From Bacteroidota bacterium (lineage in GTDB: Bacteria; Bacteroidota; Bacteroidia; Chitinophagales; Saprospiraceae), in NCBI GenBank assembly GCA_963169325.1, contig CAUJEY010000016.1, forward strand, positions 1 to 62,529: DNA of 62,529 nucleotides, written 5' to 3'. A model generated the notes under the pieces. It made no database searches, was not told the origin of the DNA, and worked only from the letters and a program-made list of their open reading frames with translations. A program made the translations under genes and the position numbers. Shown one piece after another: positions 1 to 8,970 of the stretch. The number at the start of each line of letters is the position of its first letter. The stretch's first letter is position 1.

Positions 1-1199
1 ACGGCCGCGCCGGTAAGTCCCATGATCGGGATCAGCCACAGATTGAAAGCAATATTGGCCACGGCCAGCACGCTCAGGGAAACAATCGAGTAGCGGTAAA
101 ATTTTGAATAATACACCAGCTGGTTGTTCAGGCCGCAAGCCATATCCACCAATTTTGCCACGCATAGGAACAACAACACGAATTTGCCCTGCGACACTTC
201 GGCGCTGTTCGGCATTAATTCGTACAGGTTGTCTGCCGATACCCAGATACAGCCGAAAAGCAGCAGGCCGGCAGCCAGCAAGTTGATCGATACTTTTTGG
301 TAAAGGCTGCGCATTTCGGTCCAGTTTTCATCGGCCAGATACCGCGCTACGAAGGACGCGCTGGCGCCGTACAAACTTTTGCCGGGAATTTCCACGGCCG
401 CGGCAATGTTGAGCGCAATGGCATAAATACCGGTCCCTTTTATGGTCGTCAGGCTGCCTACCATCAGGGTATCCGCCTTGGTAGCGAGCAGTAGCGCGAA
501 GCCGGTGATGACGCCGAACACGGCATACCGCGCAATGTCTCCGCGCAATTCCGGTATCAGAAACGACCACTGCGGCCGCCAGTGCCACTCCCCCAACAGC
601 TTCAAATAGATCACCATGCCGATCATCATAAGAAAATAATGCAACAGCAACAGCCATAAGGCAGTCGGGAGGGAAATCCATCCCTGCCAGATGGCGATCA
701 TCTGAAGGGGCAGAAACAATTTCAGGGAAAAGTCAATGAGGATACTGGGGACGACAATCCGCTTAAAATTAATACAATAGGTGCTGAGCACGACTGCCAG
801 GGTGTAAAACAAGGCCAGCGGGATGGTCATCCACAGGTATTCCTGCAAAAGCGGCGAACCGGATGCCAGGGCCGCTTTTATGGGCGCCCAGAAAAGGGCT
901 GCTATAATGACACTGATCCCCCAGCCAGTCAGGCACAGGAGAATCAGCAGCGGCAACATACCGTGATGCCCTTGGGATTTGTCTTGAAATTTTGGAAAAA
1001 AACGAACGGCAACCGTGTGGGCCGACAACGCGAACAAAGGGTAGCCGATGATGCCGATGCCCAATAGATATTGTACCAAACCGTAGGCCTCTACCGCTTC
1101 CCGCTGCGAGTAAATAAATATCGTGCTGGCGGTTCCAATGAGCAGTCCGGTAAAATTTACGATCGAATGTTTGATCCCTTGTCGCTGGATGACGCCCAT
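1..1199 (-). CDS. Polysaccharide biosynthesis flippase (Wzx/MurJ-like), 3' end outside window
   Basis: A multi-membrane-spanning exporter of the lipid-linked oligosaccharide flippase superfamily, expected in the inner membrane moving glycan-lipid intermediates outward. The reading frame stays open from an ATG at 1199 to the window edge, giving 399 codons. It begins MGVIQRQGIKHSIVNFTG, the usual opening of this family in Bacteroidota, and contains many hydrophobic helices such as LLPLLILLCLTGWGISV-like and LWLLLLHYFLMMIGMVIYLK stretches, then a conserved middle with DTLMVGSL and GTGIYAIALNIAAAVEIP. The C-terminal helices are cut off. The ATG follows the TAA of the upstream metalloprotease with no intervening base, so translation is probably coupled. 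The substrate cannot be told from sequence. Confidence 0.85.
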   Translation of the reverse strand, partial: MGVIQRQGIKHSIVNFTGLLIGTASTIFIYSQREAVEAYGLVQYLLGIGIIGYPLFALSAHTVAVRFFPKFQDKSQGHHGMLPLLILLCLTGWGISVIIAALFWAPIKAALASGSPLLQEYLWMTIPLALFYTLAVVLSTYCINFKRIVVPSILIDFSLKLFLPLQMIAIWQGWISLPTALWLLLLHYFLMMIGMVIYLKLLGEWHWRPQWSFLIPELRGDIARYAVFGVITGFALLLATKADTLMVGSLTTIKGTGIYAIALNIAAAVEIPGKSLYGASASFVARYLADENWTEMRSLYQKVSINLLAAGLLLFGCIWVSADNLYELMPNSAEVSQGKFVLLFLCVAKLVDMACGLNNQLVYYSKFYRYSIVSLSVLAVANIAFNLWLIPIMGLTGAA

Positions 1200-2705
1200 T
1201 TATTCCAGGATGGCCAAACGTTTCACCGTCGCGCCTTTTTCATTTTGCACGATTACCAGGTATGCTCCGGCGCTCAGGCCCGCCGTGGGGATTTCGATCT
1301 GATTTTCACCGGTGTATACCCGCGTTTGGTTTTGGTAACAAATACGTCCGGTAGCGTCGCATATTTTTATCACCAGGTCCATACCATCGGTTGAACGAAC
1401 GTTCAGCATGGCGGGGGTGCCGGCGATTGTAATATTTGGCAACAAATCAATGATGGCCGCGCGTTCCAGTTCGTTGGTTGCAGACAGGTTTTTGGTCCGG
1501 AAAACGCCGGTTTGGGCATTGTCAAACGGTTGGCACAAATCCCAGCCGTTGTAAGCGCGCACACGCCAGTACAGGTTGAGGCCGTTCGGCATGGGTTTGT
1601 TTATGGTCAGGCTGGAGCCGTCGATGAGGGTTTGGGAAAAGATAATGGCGCCGAATGAAGGACTGAGGCTGACGTCCGCCGCGTAGTATTTTGCGTTGGG
1701 CACTTTATTCCATTTTAATTCAATCTGGTTGTACTGCACCGGGGTCAGGGTATCGATCGGGCTGATCAGTTCTACCTGGTCGTCGTCATCAATACCGGTG
1801 AGGTGTTGGGTGATTTGCAGGTATTGTTTGTGTTCGTCCTGCAAATTGGCTCGAATAGCAGCGCCTTGTTCTTCACTGAAACGGGAGGCGCAGGCATCGT
1901 TGGCATAGCCCATATACAACGTGGCATCGGAACGAAACGGTACCGTATCCGGGTCGTGCTGAACGGTGTTGCTGCGGAAATCATTGGCGCAGGACCAGCG
2001 GTCGTTCAAATAGTCCGGATCGGTATCGCAGAAGCGGTCCCCAGCAGTAAAGCAATTGGTGCGGTCGGTTTTTTCCACCGCACGGCCATTTACAAAAGTG
2101 GGCGCTGCGTCAGCGTAGTTCCATTCATAATCCTCCCATCCGCTGAAAGGGTGGGGCAGCGAAAAGTGGTGTCCTGCTTCGTGCGCCCAGGTGCTGTTAT
2201 TTTCTTGCGAACAAGTTTTTTTAAAAACAATCGCGTCCTGCCAGGAATAGCCGCAATTGCCGGCCGGATCCTGCACAATAAAGGCATTCAGCCGGTTTTT
2301 AATGCCGGCAGTGACCGTATTGATCATATTGGAACCGCCCGACCAGTCGTGTTCGTACCAGGAAGTTTTTTTGTGAAAACGGATTTCATCGCCCGGTTTC
2401 AGGTAGAACCGGATATGCAGAGGCTCGTATTGCTCATTCATGCCGCAAATCGCGCGAATGGCTTTATCCACCGAAAAATAGCCGCTTCCGTCATCTTTAC
2501 CCACAATATGCACTGTCATAGGTACATAAAGCCAAGCCGTGTCGGCGCCGTCGCGTTCGTACAACGCCGAGTTGCGCTGATACCAATCCAGCCAGGGCGA
2601 AAAACCGGTGTAACCACAGAAGTTGTCGGGCGCAGTTTCCTGGCCAAACGAAAAAACACCGGAAGACAAAAAGCAGAAAAGAAAAACGAACCTGTTGAAT
2701 TGCAT
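1200..2705 (-). CDS. Secreted M43-type zinc metalloprotease with T9SS sorting domain
   Basis: Predicted extracellular metalloendopeptidase of the pappalysin-like (M43) metzincin group. Starting at ATG 2705 the protein opens with a signal peptide (MQFNRFVFLFCFLSSGVFSF); an in-frame ATG at 2735 would add ten polar residues and is less likely. The zinc site HEAGHHFSLPH is at about residues 175-185 (H175, E176, H179, H185), and the Met-turn LYMGYAND follows roughly 100 residues later. Several cysteines suit disulfides outside the cell. A fibronectin-III-like segment follows, and the C-terminus (GLSAGAYLVIV then KRLAIL) has the form of a T9SS type A sorting domain. A paralogue lies just upstream at 2980-4521. 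The flippase gene starts directly at its stop codon. Natural substrate unknown. Confidence 0.88.
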   Translation of the reverse strand: MQFNRFVFLFCFLSSGVFSFGQETAPDNFCGYTGFSPWLDWYQRNSALYERDGADTAWLYVPMTVHIVGKDDGSGYFSVDKAIRAICGMNEQYEPLHIRFYLKPGDEIRFHKKTSWYEHDWSGGSNMINTVTAGIKNRLNAFIVQDPAGNCGYSWQDAIVFKKTCSQENNSTWAHEAGHHFSLPHPFSGWEDYEWNYADAAPTFVNGRAVEKTDRTNCFTAGDRFCDTDPDYLNDRWSCANDFRSNTVQHDPDTVPFRSDATLYMGYANDACASRFSEEQGAAIRANLQDEHKQYLQITQHLTGIDDDDQVELISPIDTLTPVQYNQIELKWNKVPNAKYYAADVSLSPSFGAIIFSQTLIDGSSLTINKPMPNGLNLYWRVRAYNGWDLCQPFDNAQTGVFRTKNLSATNELERAAIIDLLPNITIAGTPAMLNVRSTDGMDLVIKICDATGRICYQNQTRVYTGENQIEIPTAGLSAGAYLVIVQNEKGATVKRLAILE

Positions 2706-2803
2706 TGTGCGGAGGTTTGAATAGTTGGTCGGCAATCGGGGTAAAGGTCGGTATTTCGGTGATATTTATATAGGTGTGGACAGAATGCGCCAGCGGGCGA
2801 CAA

Positions 2804-2978
2804 TTTTAAATGTGGTCAATGTGCTTTAAATGTGGTCAATGTGTTTTAAATGTGGTCAATGTGGTCAATGTGGTCAATGTGGTCACAATTATAAAATTGA
2901 CCACATTGACCACATTTAAAACACATTGACCATATTGATCTCATTGACCACATTTAAAACACATTGACCACATTGATC
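2804..2978. repeat. Palindromic array of 9-bp units (aatgtggtc)
   Basis: The left half carries about seven copies of the 9-mer aatgtggtc, twice interrupted by ctttaa or ttttaa. The right half carries the reverse complement (gaccacatt), again with tttaaaacacattgacc spacers. The centre near 2886-2896 (caattataaaattg) can pair, so the whole ~170 bp could fold into one long imperfect hairpin. It occupies nearly all of the space between the two metalloprotease genes. No ORF or T-run is evident. It could act as a transcription end or mRNA stabiliser; this is inference. Similar arrays of other units occur at 8971, 11763 and 34921. Confidence 0.9.
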
Positions 2979-2979
2979 A

Positions 2980-4521
2980 TTATTCCGCCTGGAGCACGAT
3001 AGTTTGACGAGCCAAACCCGTAGATCCCTGGCAGGTGACAAAATATAAGCCATTGTTCCAATTGGCCGAAGGCAGATTCAGATTAATATTCCGGGCGTTG
3101 AACGGGAGGGTTTCTTGCCATAGCAAACGTCCGGCCACATCATAAACGCGGAACTGGCCGCTTTGGTTGAGCCATTCTGCCGGCGCTTCCACGGTCAGTT
3201 GTTGACCGGGCGCCAAAAGGGTAGGGTAGCAGTGCCAGCCCGCGACGGCTACGTTGTTCAGGCCGGTAACCGGAACAGCCCGGAACTTTTGGGCCGGGGA
3301 AAACGACGTACACGTGGAGGAGTAATTGAAAGGTCGTACCCGCCAGAAAAAGGTAACATTGGCTTGTACATCTCCAATAATGGCAAAGGTGTCGCTCACC
3401 ACTATTTCCACTTCTTTCAGTGGAAAGGAACTCAATCTGGAGGCCTGAACAATATAATGTGTGGCGCCGGGTACGCGCGTCCATTGCAGTAAAGCGCCGG
3501 TAGCCGGGGCATTTTGTTCATTTATCGGCGATATTAAAACGGGAACATCCGTAACCGGCTCATGTTGCGGTTCAAAAACCAGCCAACTGGCCTTTTTGGT
3601 GAGTAGATGGGCGCGCATGATAGCGATCTGTTCGTCGGAAAACCGGTTTTGGCATTGATCGTCGGCGTACGACATATATAAAGTGCCGTCGGAAACAAAC
3701 GTGGCGCCGGTGGGGTCTTTCTGCACGACAAGGCTGTTGCCCTGCGCATTGCAGTCCCAGCGGTAGCTCAGGTAATCCGGCTTGGTATCGCAAATATTAT
3801 CTGCTGCAATGCCGCAATTGCTGCCGTCGACATATTCCACCAGGCCTGTATCGAGTGGCGCCGGGATGGTCGTATCCAGTGTATCATGAAAATAGGTGTA
3901 ATTGTAAAGCAGGGTATCCGGCGTCGGACTGTTGGGGTCGTATAAATTGCCGTCCCAGCCCCTGAAAGGATGCGGCAGTTTTAAGGCATGGCCAATTTCA
4001 TGCGTCCAGGTATGGTCATTCGGGCCGGAACAGGAGTGTGCCATGGCTACGCCGGCATAAGGCAGATTATAGCCGCAGTTGCCGGCCGCCCTCGACATAA
4101 AATAAGCATTTAGTACATCGGGAACATTGTTTGTCAACATCATCTGAACGCCCTGGGCAACAGAGTCGTGCTGATACCAGGCAGAATTATTCAGCAGGTT
4201 CCAGTCGTATTTGCAATAAAACTGGATCGCGGTCGGACCGTAATCATTATTCAGCCGGCACATCGAATTGAGCAGCCGCTCGGGCGAAAACCGTCCACTC
4301 CCGTTATCATTGGCCAACAAATGAAGCTGCATGCCCACATATAAGGTATCGTCGGCATTTTCCGGCAGATCTACCCCATGTGCCAAATAATCAAGGAGCC
4401 AGCGGTCCTTTTCAGGAAGCGTGCCACAGGGGGCAAAATCATACTTCGACGGTTCGTCCTGCGCCTTCAGGGTTTGAATGGAAAAAATAAAAACGACCAG
4501 AAAAAATGTCCAAATTTTCAT
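2980..4521 (-). CDS. Secreted M43-type zinc metalloprotease with T9SS sorting domain (paralogue)
   Basis: A 513-residue paralogue of the neighbouring protease with the same layout: signal peptide MKIWTFFLVVFIFSIQTLKA, a Cys-containing propeptide-like region, zinc site HEIGHALKLPH at about residues 174-184 (H174, E175, H178, H184), Met-turn LYMSYADDQCQNRFS about 110 residues later, a fibronectin-III-like region and a C-terminal T9SS type A domain (FRVYDVAGRLLWQ, then NGLYFVTC). The shared pairs AGNCGY and LYM-Y-DxC show that the two genes arose by duplication. The ATG at 4521 is preceded by AT-rich sequence. Expected to be exported by Sec, then moved across the outer membrane by T9SS. Substrate unknown. 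Confidence 0.88.
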   Translation of the reverse strand: MKIWTFFLVVFIFSIQTLKAQDEPSKYDFAPCGTLPEKDRWLLDYLAHGVDLPENADDTLYVGMQLHLLANDNGSGRFSPERLLNSMCRLNNDYGPTAIQFYCKYDWNLLNNSAWYQHDSVAQGVQMMLTNNVPDVLNAYFMSRAAGNCGYNLPYAGVAMAHSCSGPNDHTWTHEIGHALKLPHPFRGWDGNLYDPNSPTPDTLLYNYTYFHDTLDTTIPAPLDTGLVEYVDGSNCGIAADNICDTKPDYLSYRWDCNAQGNSLVVQKDPTGATFVSDGTLYMSYADDQCQNRFSDEQIAIMRAHLLTKKASWLVFEPQHEPVTDVPVLISPINEQNAPATGALLQWTRVPGATHYIVQASRLSSFPLKEVEIVVSDTFAIIGDVQANVTFFWRVRPFNYSSTCTSFSPAQKFRAVPVTGLNNVAVAGWHCYPTLLAPGQQLTVEAPAEWLNQSGQFRVYDVAGRLLWQETLPFNARNINLNLPSANWNNGLYFVTCQGSTGLARQTIVLQAE

Positions 4522-4585
4522 GAAAATATTTTAACTATAGTATTGAAAATCAAATTATTGTATTTACAAACTGCCCGCCCGCCAC

Positions 4586-5116
4586 CTACTTTCCGATAGT
4601 ACGGTAAATCTGTTTCCGGTGTCGTTGAAAATGAAAACGAAAAAACCGGAGCGTCCCCATCCAGCTGAGCCGGCCGACGAACGGATGGCGGTAAACGGCC
4701 TTGTCGAGCATTTCTTCGGGGAGTTGTTGTAAAAAATCGGTCCATCTTTGCCGGATGTCAAGCCAGCGGTCGCGCGACAGGGCAAGTGTAGTGAAACCCG
4801 GCAGATTTTCGTCACCTACCAGGGCGGGTGCTTTAAACTTGAAGGGCAAATTCAGGTAAAACCAAAGCGAGGCCGCCCGCATCCGCTCTTTGAAACCGGC
4901 TTGATCTAATTTCGGATTAAAACTCATCTTTTTTTGAACATAACTCAGCGAAAGTTCTTCCGTTAAAATCAGATGGTGTACCGTTTGCAACGCCGACCAG
5001 CCGCCGTCGATAGCGGCCATATTCAGTGTGGCGTCGTTGCCGGCAGCCAATTCGTTTAGCAATTGCTCTACCTCCTTTTGGTAAGCGTCGTTGTACCGCA
5101 GAATTTTTGATTTCAT
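4586..5116 (-). CDS. DinB-like putative metal-binding four-helix protein
   Basis: A small cytoplasmic protein of the DinB/YfiT fold, a four-helix bundle that usually binds a divalent metal through three histidines and is often linked to thiol transfer or stress. I place the start at ATG 5116 (MKSKILRYNDAYQKEVEQLL); upstream in-frame codons back to 5164 encode a lysine/phenylalanine-rich stretch that looks untranslated. Helix 2 contains LQTVHHLILTEE and the end contains FHFQRHRKQI, the spacing expected for the histidine ligands. It is divergent from the amidase gene, with about 75 bp between the starts. The exact reaction is not predictable. Confidence 0.75.
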   Translation of the reverse strand: MKSKILRYNDAYQKEVEQLLNELAAGNDATLNMAAIDGGWSALQTVHHLILTEELSLSYVQKKMSFNPKLDQAGFKERMRAASLWFYLNLPFKFKAPALVGDENLPGFTTLALSRDRWLDIRQRWTDFLQQLPEEMLDKAVYRHPFVGRLSWMGTLRFFRFHFQRHRKQIYRTIGK

Positions 5117-5191
5117 GTCATTTTTGAAAAAAAGACTTAAAAATCCGTTCTTTATCTGGAACAAAAAACTTTTTTGCCCAAATTTGCCGGA

Positions 5192-6508
5192 ATGTGTTGT
5201 CTCGCTCTAAATAAACGCCCGATCGGCTTTTTCTCCTTCCGGTTTTTGCCGGTAGTGTTGTGCCTGTTCTTTTTAAACCCGCCTCTTCCGGCAGCCCAAA
5301 AAATTGCCGCAGACCGGTCGCCTGTAAAATCTTTAAAGGCCCCGCCACCGGAGGAGTACCTGAAAGTGCTGACACAACCCGGCGATAACGTGCCGGTACT
5401 GCTGGAACGTTACGGCCTGGCCGGTTACGACTGCAACGTTACCGCCTTTTTTAAAATAAACAAGTTGAAAGAAGATTACCGGCTCAAGCCTAAAGCCGCC
5501 TACCTGATCCCGGTCATGGTGGTGGATTACAACGGCAAAAGTATTCGGTCGACTTTGAAAATTGACGACTGGCAAATCGCTACCCGTATTGATGCCTATA
5601 ATAAGGACGCCCGGGAAAAGGGTCTTCGGGTGCTCAGTTTTATTGAAGACAAAAAACTTTGGGTGCCCTGGCACACCTTGCACTGCCCTTCGGAGACAGC
5701 CCAGGAAGTTGCCGTGGCCGAGGCCCGTATATCGGGGGCAAAAACAGAAATAGCCGAATCCACGGCTGCCCGCGGGAACCGGATTTTTCCGGTTTTTGGT
5801 AAAAAATATGAAAAAACCCCGCTTGCCAGCCGCAAACTTCAAGGTAAAGTTTTCTACATTATCAGTGGGCACGGCGGCCCCGACGGCGGCGCAGAGGGTC
5901 GACGGGCCGGCAATACCCTTTGTGAGGACGAGTACGCCTATGATGTCGCCCTGCGACTGGTGCGTTTGTTGGTCAGCCACGGCGCCACGGCATTTATGAT
6001 CGTACGCGACCCTAACGACGGCATTCGCGACGAGGCTTATTTAAAATGCGATAAAGACGAGGTGGTTTGGGGCGACCAAACGATACCCCTGAACCAAAAG
6101 GAGCGCCTGGGCCAGCGCACCGACCTGATCAACCGGCTGACGGAACGGTATCGGAAAGCCGGTATTACCGATCAAACGATCATCGAAATTCATGTGGACT
6201 CCCGCCACCAACACCGCGAAACGGATGTGTTTTTCTACTACCGCCCCGACAGCGAACCCAGCAAATCCCTGGCCCAGCGCATGCACAATACCTTTCTCCA
6301 AAAGTATTTAAAGGTGCGGGCTCAAAAACAATACAACGGCACTGTTTCGTCCCGGAGCCTGTTCACCCTGCGGGAAACGACCACGCCGGTAGCCGTATAT
6401 ATTGAACTGGGTAATATCCGGAACGATTGGGATCAGCAACGCCTCGTCATCCCCAGCAACCGTCAGGCGCTGGCGAACTGGCTCTGCTCCGCCTTGCTGG
6501 CGAAGTGA
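5192..6508 (+). CDS. N-acetylmuramoyl-L-alanine amidase (Amidase_3 type)
   Basis: A zinc amidase cleaving the bond between N-acetylmuramic acid and L-alanine of peptidoglycan, exported to the periplasm. I choose ATG 5192; the frame opens at a TTG at 5174. The N-terminus has a hydrophobic export segment (FLPVVLCLFFLNPPLPAAQ). The first ~200 residues hold a region of unknown fold with LIPVMVVDYNGKSI that may position the enzyme. The catalytic domain begins near residue 222 with IISGHGGPDGGAEG (zinc His at about 227), followed by CEDEYAYDVALRL (Glu ligand), IIEIHVDSRHQH (second His), and VYIELGNIRNDWDQQRL near the end, matching the family order. No SPOR or LysM domain is visible. It may take part in cell separation. 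Confidence 0.88.
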   Translation: MCCLALNKRPIGFFSFRFLPVVLCLFFLNPPLPAAQKIAADRSPVKSLKAPPPEEYLKVLTQPGDNVPVLLERYGLAGYDCNVTAFFKINKLKEDYRLKPKAAYLIPVMVVDYNGKSIRSTLKIDDWQIATRIDAYNKDAREKGLRVLSFIEDKKLWVPWHTLHCPSETAQEVAVAEARISGAKTEIAESTAARGNRIFPVFGKKYEKTPLASRKLQGKVFYIISGHGGPDGGAEGRRAGNTLCEDEYAYDVALRLVRLLVSHGATAFMIVRDPNDGIRDEAYLKCDKDEVVWGDQTIPLNQKERLGQRTDLINRLTERYRKAGITDQTIIEIHVDSRHQHRETDVFFYYRPDSEPSKSLAQRMHNTFLQKYLKVRAQKQYNGTVSSRSLFTLRETTTPVAVYIELGNIRNDWDQQRLVIPSNRQALANWLCSALLAK

Positions 6509-6512
6509 CTAA

Positions 6513-6667
6513 TGCCGCGTCCGGCAGTTGGCGTATGAATCTGCTGCCCTATTTTCCCTTCCTCTGCGTTGTTCGTCGGTTAAAATATCCCGTATTTCGC
6601 CCTCCTCACGCCTTGATGAAGGAAAAATATGGCGCTCATATTCATACGTCAACTGCCGGACGCAGCA
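6513..6667. repeat. MITE-like element with 28-bp terminal inverted repeats
   Basis: Two arms, 6513-6540 and 6640-6667, are reverse complements at 26 of 28 positions (left tgccgcgtccggcagttggc..., right ending gccggacgcagca). They enclose about 99 bp without a credible ORF. The short flanks cta (6509-6511) and cta (6668-6670) could be a target duplication, but three bases prove little. The element lies between the amidase stop and hemL. It could be a miniature inverted-repeat element, a REP/BIME-like structure or a large terminator. Confidence 0.6.
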
Positions 6668-6740
6668 CTAGGAAAAACTGTTTTTTGTCATATTTTATCT
6701 GCCTGCCTGTGTCCGGGTGGAGTAATCGTACTTTTACAAC

Positions 6741-8066
6741 ATGAATCAGGCGACCTATCCGACTCCCACTTCTTTTACCCGCGCCCACAGCGCCGAACTG
6801 TTTGAAGAAGCCAAACAATACTTCCCCGGCGGGGTACACTCGCCGGTACGCGCGTTTAAAAGCGTGCAGGGCCCGCCCATTTTTTTCGAAAAAGGAGCGG
6901 GATGCCACTTGTATGACGTGGACCGGCAAAAATTTGTGGATTTCTGTTGTTCCTGGGGGCCGCTGATTCTCGGGCACTGCCACCCGGCGGTAGTGCAGCG
7001 GGTACAGGAAACGGTGCTCAACGGCATGTCGTTCGGTACGCCTACGCCGCACGACAACCGCATCGGCAAACTGCTGCTCGACAATCACCGCTACATCGAA
7101 ATGATTCGTTTTGTCAGCAGCGGTACCGAGGCAGTGATGAGCGCACTCCGGCTGGCGCGTGGCGTTACGGGCAAAAGCAAAGTCATCAAATTTGAAGGCT
7201 GTTACCATGGCCACGTCGATTCGCTGCTGGTAAAGGCAGGTTCCGGCCTGGTTACTTTTGGCATCAGCACATCGGCGGGTATTCCGGAGTCGTTTGCCAA
7301 AGAAACCATCGTCGTTCCGCTGGCCGACCCCGAGGCGTTTGAAGCGGCGCTGCAACAACACGCCGGCGACACGGCCTGCGTCATTGTGGAACCTATACCG
7401 GCCAATAACGGACTGTTGTTGCAAGACCGCGCCTTTCTGGCCTTCCTGCGCCAAAAATGCACCGAATACGGGGTACTCCTCATTTTTGATGAGGTCATTT
7501 CCGGTTTCCGGGTGGGTTTTGAAGGCGCAGCGGGCTACTACGATATCCAGCCCGACATCATCACGTTTGGTAAAATTATCGGCGGCGGCATGCCGGTGGG
7601 CGCTTATGCCGCCAGCGCTGCTATTATGAAAAATATCGCCCCGGAGGGCCCGGTATATCAGGCGGGTACGCTGAGCGCCAACCCTGTGGCGATGGCTGCC
7701 GGACTGGCTACCCTGACCGAACTGCTGAAGCCGGGTTTTTACGAAGCCCTGGAGCAAAAAACGGCGCAGTTTACCGGTCGGTTGCAACGGTTTTGCGACG
7801 AAAAAGGCTATGATGTCACCTTTCCGCATATCGGCTCCATTTTCTGGCCGACGTTTACGCACCAACGTATTCAACGCGCCGATGAGATAGACCCTGCACG
7901 GATGGATTATTTCAAAAAAATGCACCTGGAATGCCTGAAACGCGGGGTGTATTTCGGGCCCTCGGGTTATGAAGTAGGATTCATCTCCTCGGCGCACACC
8001 CAGGCTGACCTGGATTTTGCGGTGGAGATGATTTGCCAAAGCCTCGAATCGGCATTTAGGACTTAA
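6741..8066 (+). CDS. hemL: Glutamate-1-semialdehyde 2,1-aminomutase
   Basis: PLP enzyme that converts glutamate-1-semialdehyde to 5-aminolevulinate, the last step of the C5 route to tetrapyrroles; cytoplasmic. At 441 residues it has the family's normal length. Visible signatures: FPGGVHSPVRAFKSV near the N-terminus, SSGTEAVMSALRLARG, the substrate loop KFEGCYHGHVDSLLV, IFDEVISGFRV (Asp for the PLP ring nitrogen) and TFGKIIGGGMPVGAYA with the Schiff-base Lys at about 278. The end of the gene overlaps the convergent cyclase gene by 11 bp. A TACTTTTA sequence at 6729-6736 resembles a -7 box but lies almost at the start codon, so the true promoter is uncertain. Nothing unusual in composition. Confidence 0.97.
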   Translation: MNQATYPTPTSFTRAHSAELFEEAKQYFPGGVHSPVRAFKSVQGPPIFFEKGAGCHLYDVDRQKFVDFCCSWGPLILGHCHPAVVQRVQETVLNGMSFGTPTPHDNRIGKLLLDNHRYIEMIRFVSSGTEAVMSALRLARGVTGKSKVIKFEGCYHGHVDSLLVKAGSGLVTFGISTSAGIPESFAKETIVVPLADPEAFEAALQQHAGDTACVIVEPIPANNGLLLQDRAFLAFLRQKCTEYGVLLIFDEVISGFRVGFEGAAGYYDIQPDIITFGKIIGGGMPVGAYAASAAIMKNIAPEGPVYQAGTLSANPVAMAAGLATLTELLKPGFYEALEQKTAQFTGRLQRFCDEKGYDVTFPHIGSIFWPTFTHQRIQRADEIDPARMDYFKKMHLECLKRGVYFGPSGYEVGFISSAHTQADLDFAVEMICQSLESAFRT

Positions 8067-8880
8067 TGTCTTTTTTTACCCACGCCACAATACGCAAAGG
8101 GCCGCCGCTGCCGCCGGCTATTTTCATTGGAAGCGCCATCACAAAACTGCCTGTCACAGGCAGTTTTTCCAAATTGGCTACATTCTCGAACACGAGAATA
8201 TTTTTGTCTAACAGCACCTGGTGGCTTTTAAAATCCTTCGACTGGCCGTAGTCGATACTCGGGGTGTCGAGTCCGACGGCTTTAATTTTCCGGTTTTTCA
8301 CCAACCAGGCAGCTGCTTCCGGATCTAGTCCGGGGAAATGTAATTTGGGTACCGCTTCCTGGCCGTGTTCATCGGTGCCGAAATAGGTTAATGGGTCAGG
8401 GTAAAACTGTCCGTAACCGGTGTGCAACAGCACAATCGCATCGTCGGCGATTTTGCCGTTTTTATCCTCCCAATTGGTTATGTCGGCGGTGCTGACCAAA
8501 TAATCCCGGTCCTTCAGCGCTTTTTGGGACACATCGACCACAATAGCCATCCCGTTCAGTTTATCCACCGGAATCTGTTCGCAGGTCCAGCGGTTTGCCG
8601 CAAAATGAATGGGCGCATCGAGGTGCGTGCCGCCATGTTCCGGTGCGCAAAACTGGTAGGAGGAATAAAAAAAGCCGCCGGGCGTCTCGCCAAAAGACAG
8701 CGTATCGAGGTGGAAGGAGATTTTGTTGTTGGGCCAGTACAGCGTCGAATCAGAGAAGGCATAGGTGAGGTCGATCCATGTTCCCGTTGAAAAGAGTTCC
8801 GCCGGATTTATCGGCTCGGATTTTTTAGGCGTGCAGGAGAGCAGGGATGTGACAAGGAGGAGGATGCAAAATGATTTCAT
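8056..8880 (-). CDS. Cyclase-family (kynurenine-formamidase-like) lipoprotein
   Basis: A metal-dependent hydrolase of the cyclase family (PF04199 type). Relatives hydrolyse N-formylkynurenine or close polyketide rings, but this member's substrate is unknown. The first residues MKSFCILLLVTSLLSCTPKK form a lipoprotein signal with the acylated Cys at 16, so it should sit in an envelope membrane instead of the cytosol. The metal motif HGGTHLDAPIHF at about residues 82-93 supplies H82, H86, D88 and H92, and a later GLDTPSIDYGQS segment matches the second conserved block of the family. The ATG is at 8880. Its stop overlaps the end of hemL on the other strand. Confidence 0.88.
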   Translation of the reverse strand: MKSFCILLLVTSLLSCTPKKSEPINPAELFSTGTWIDLTYAFSDSTLYWPNNKISFHLDTLSFGETPGGFFYSSYQFCAPEHGGTHLDAPIHFAANRWTCEQIPVDKLNGMAIVVDVSQKALKDRDYLVSTADITNWEDKNGKIADDAIVLLHTGYGQFYPDPLTYFGTDEHGQEAVPKLHFPGLDPEAAAWLVKNRKIKAVGLDTPSIDYGQSKDFKSHQVLLDKNILVFENVANLEKLPVTGSFVMALPMKIAGGSGGPLRIVAWVKKDIKS

Positions 8881-8970
8881 GTGTGTTTATAATAAGTTTT
8901 ATATGAAATAGCAAAGAAGTATTAAAGAGATGCTACTTGATATTCAATTGATTATACCTACCGCATCGGT

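Noticed and set aside
6642-8039. 465-codon open frame antisense to hemL
   Set aside because: Shadow of the GC-rich hemL codons; translation is rich in Arg/His/Gly/Phe with no domain, and hemL itself is unmistakable.
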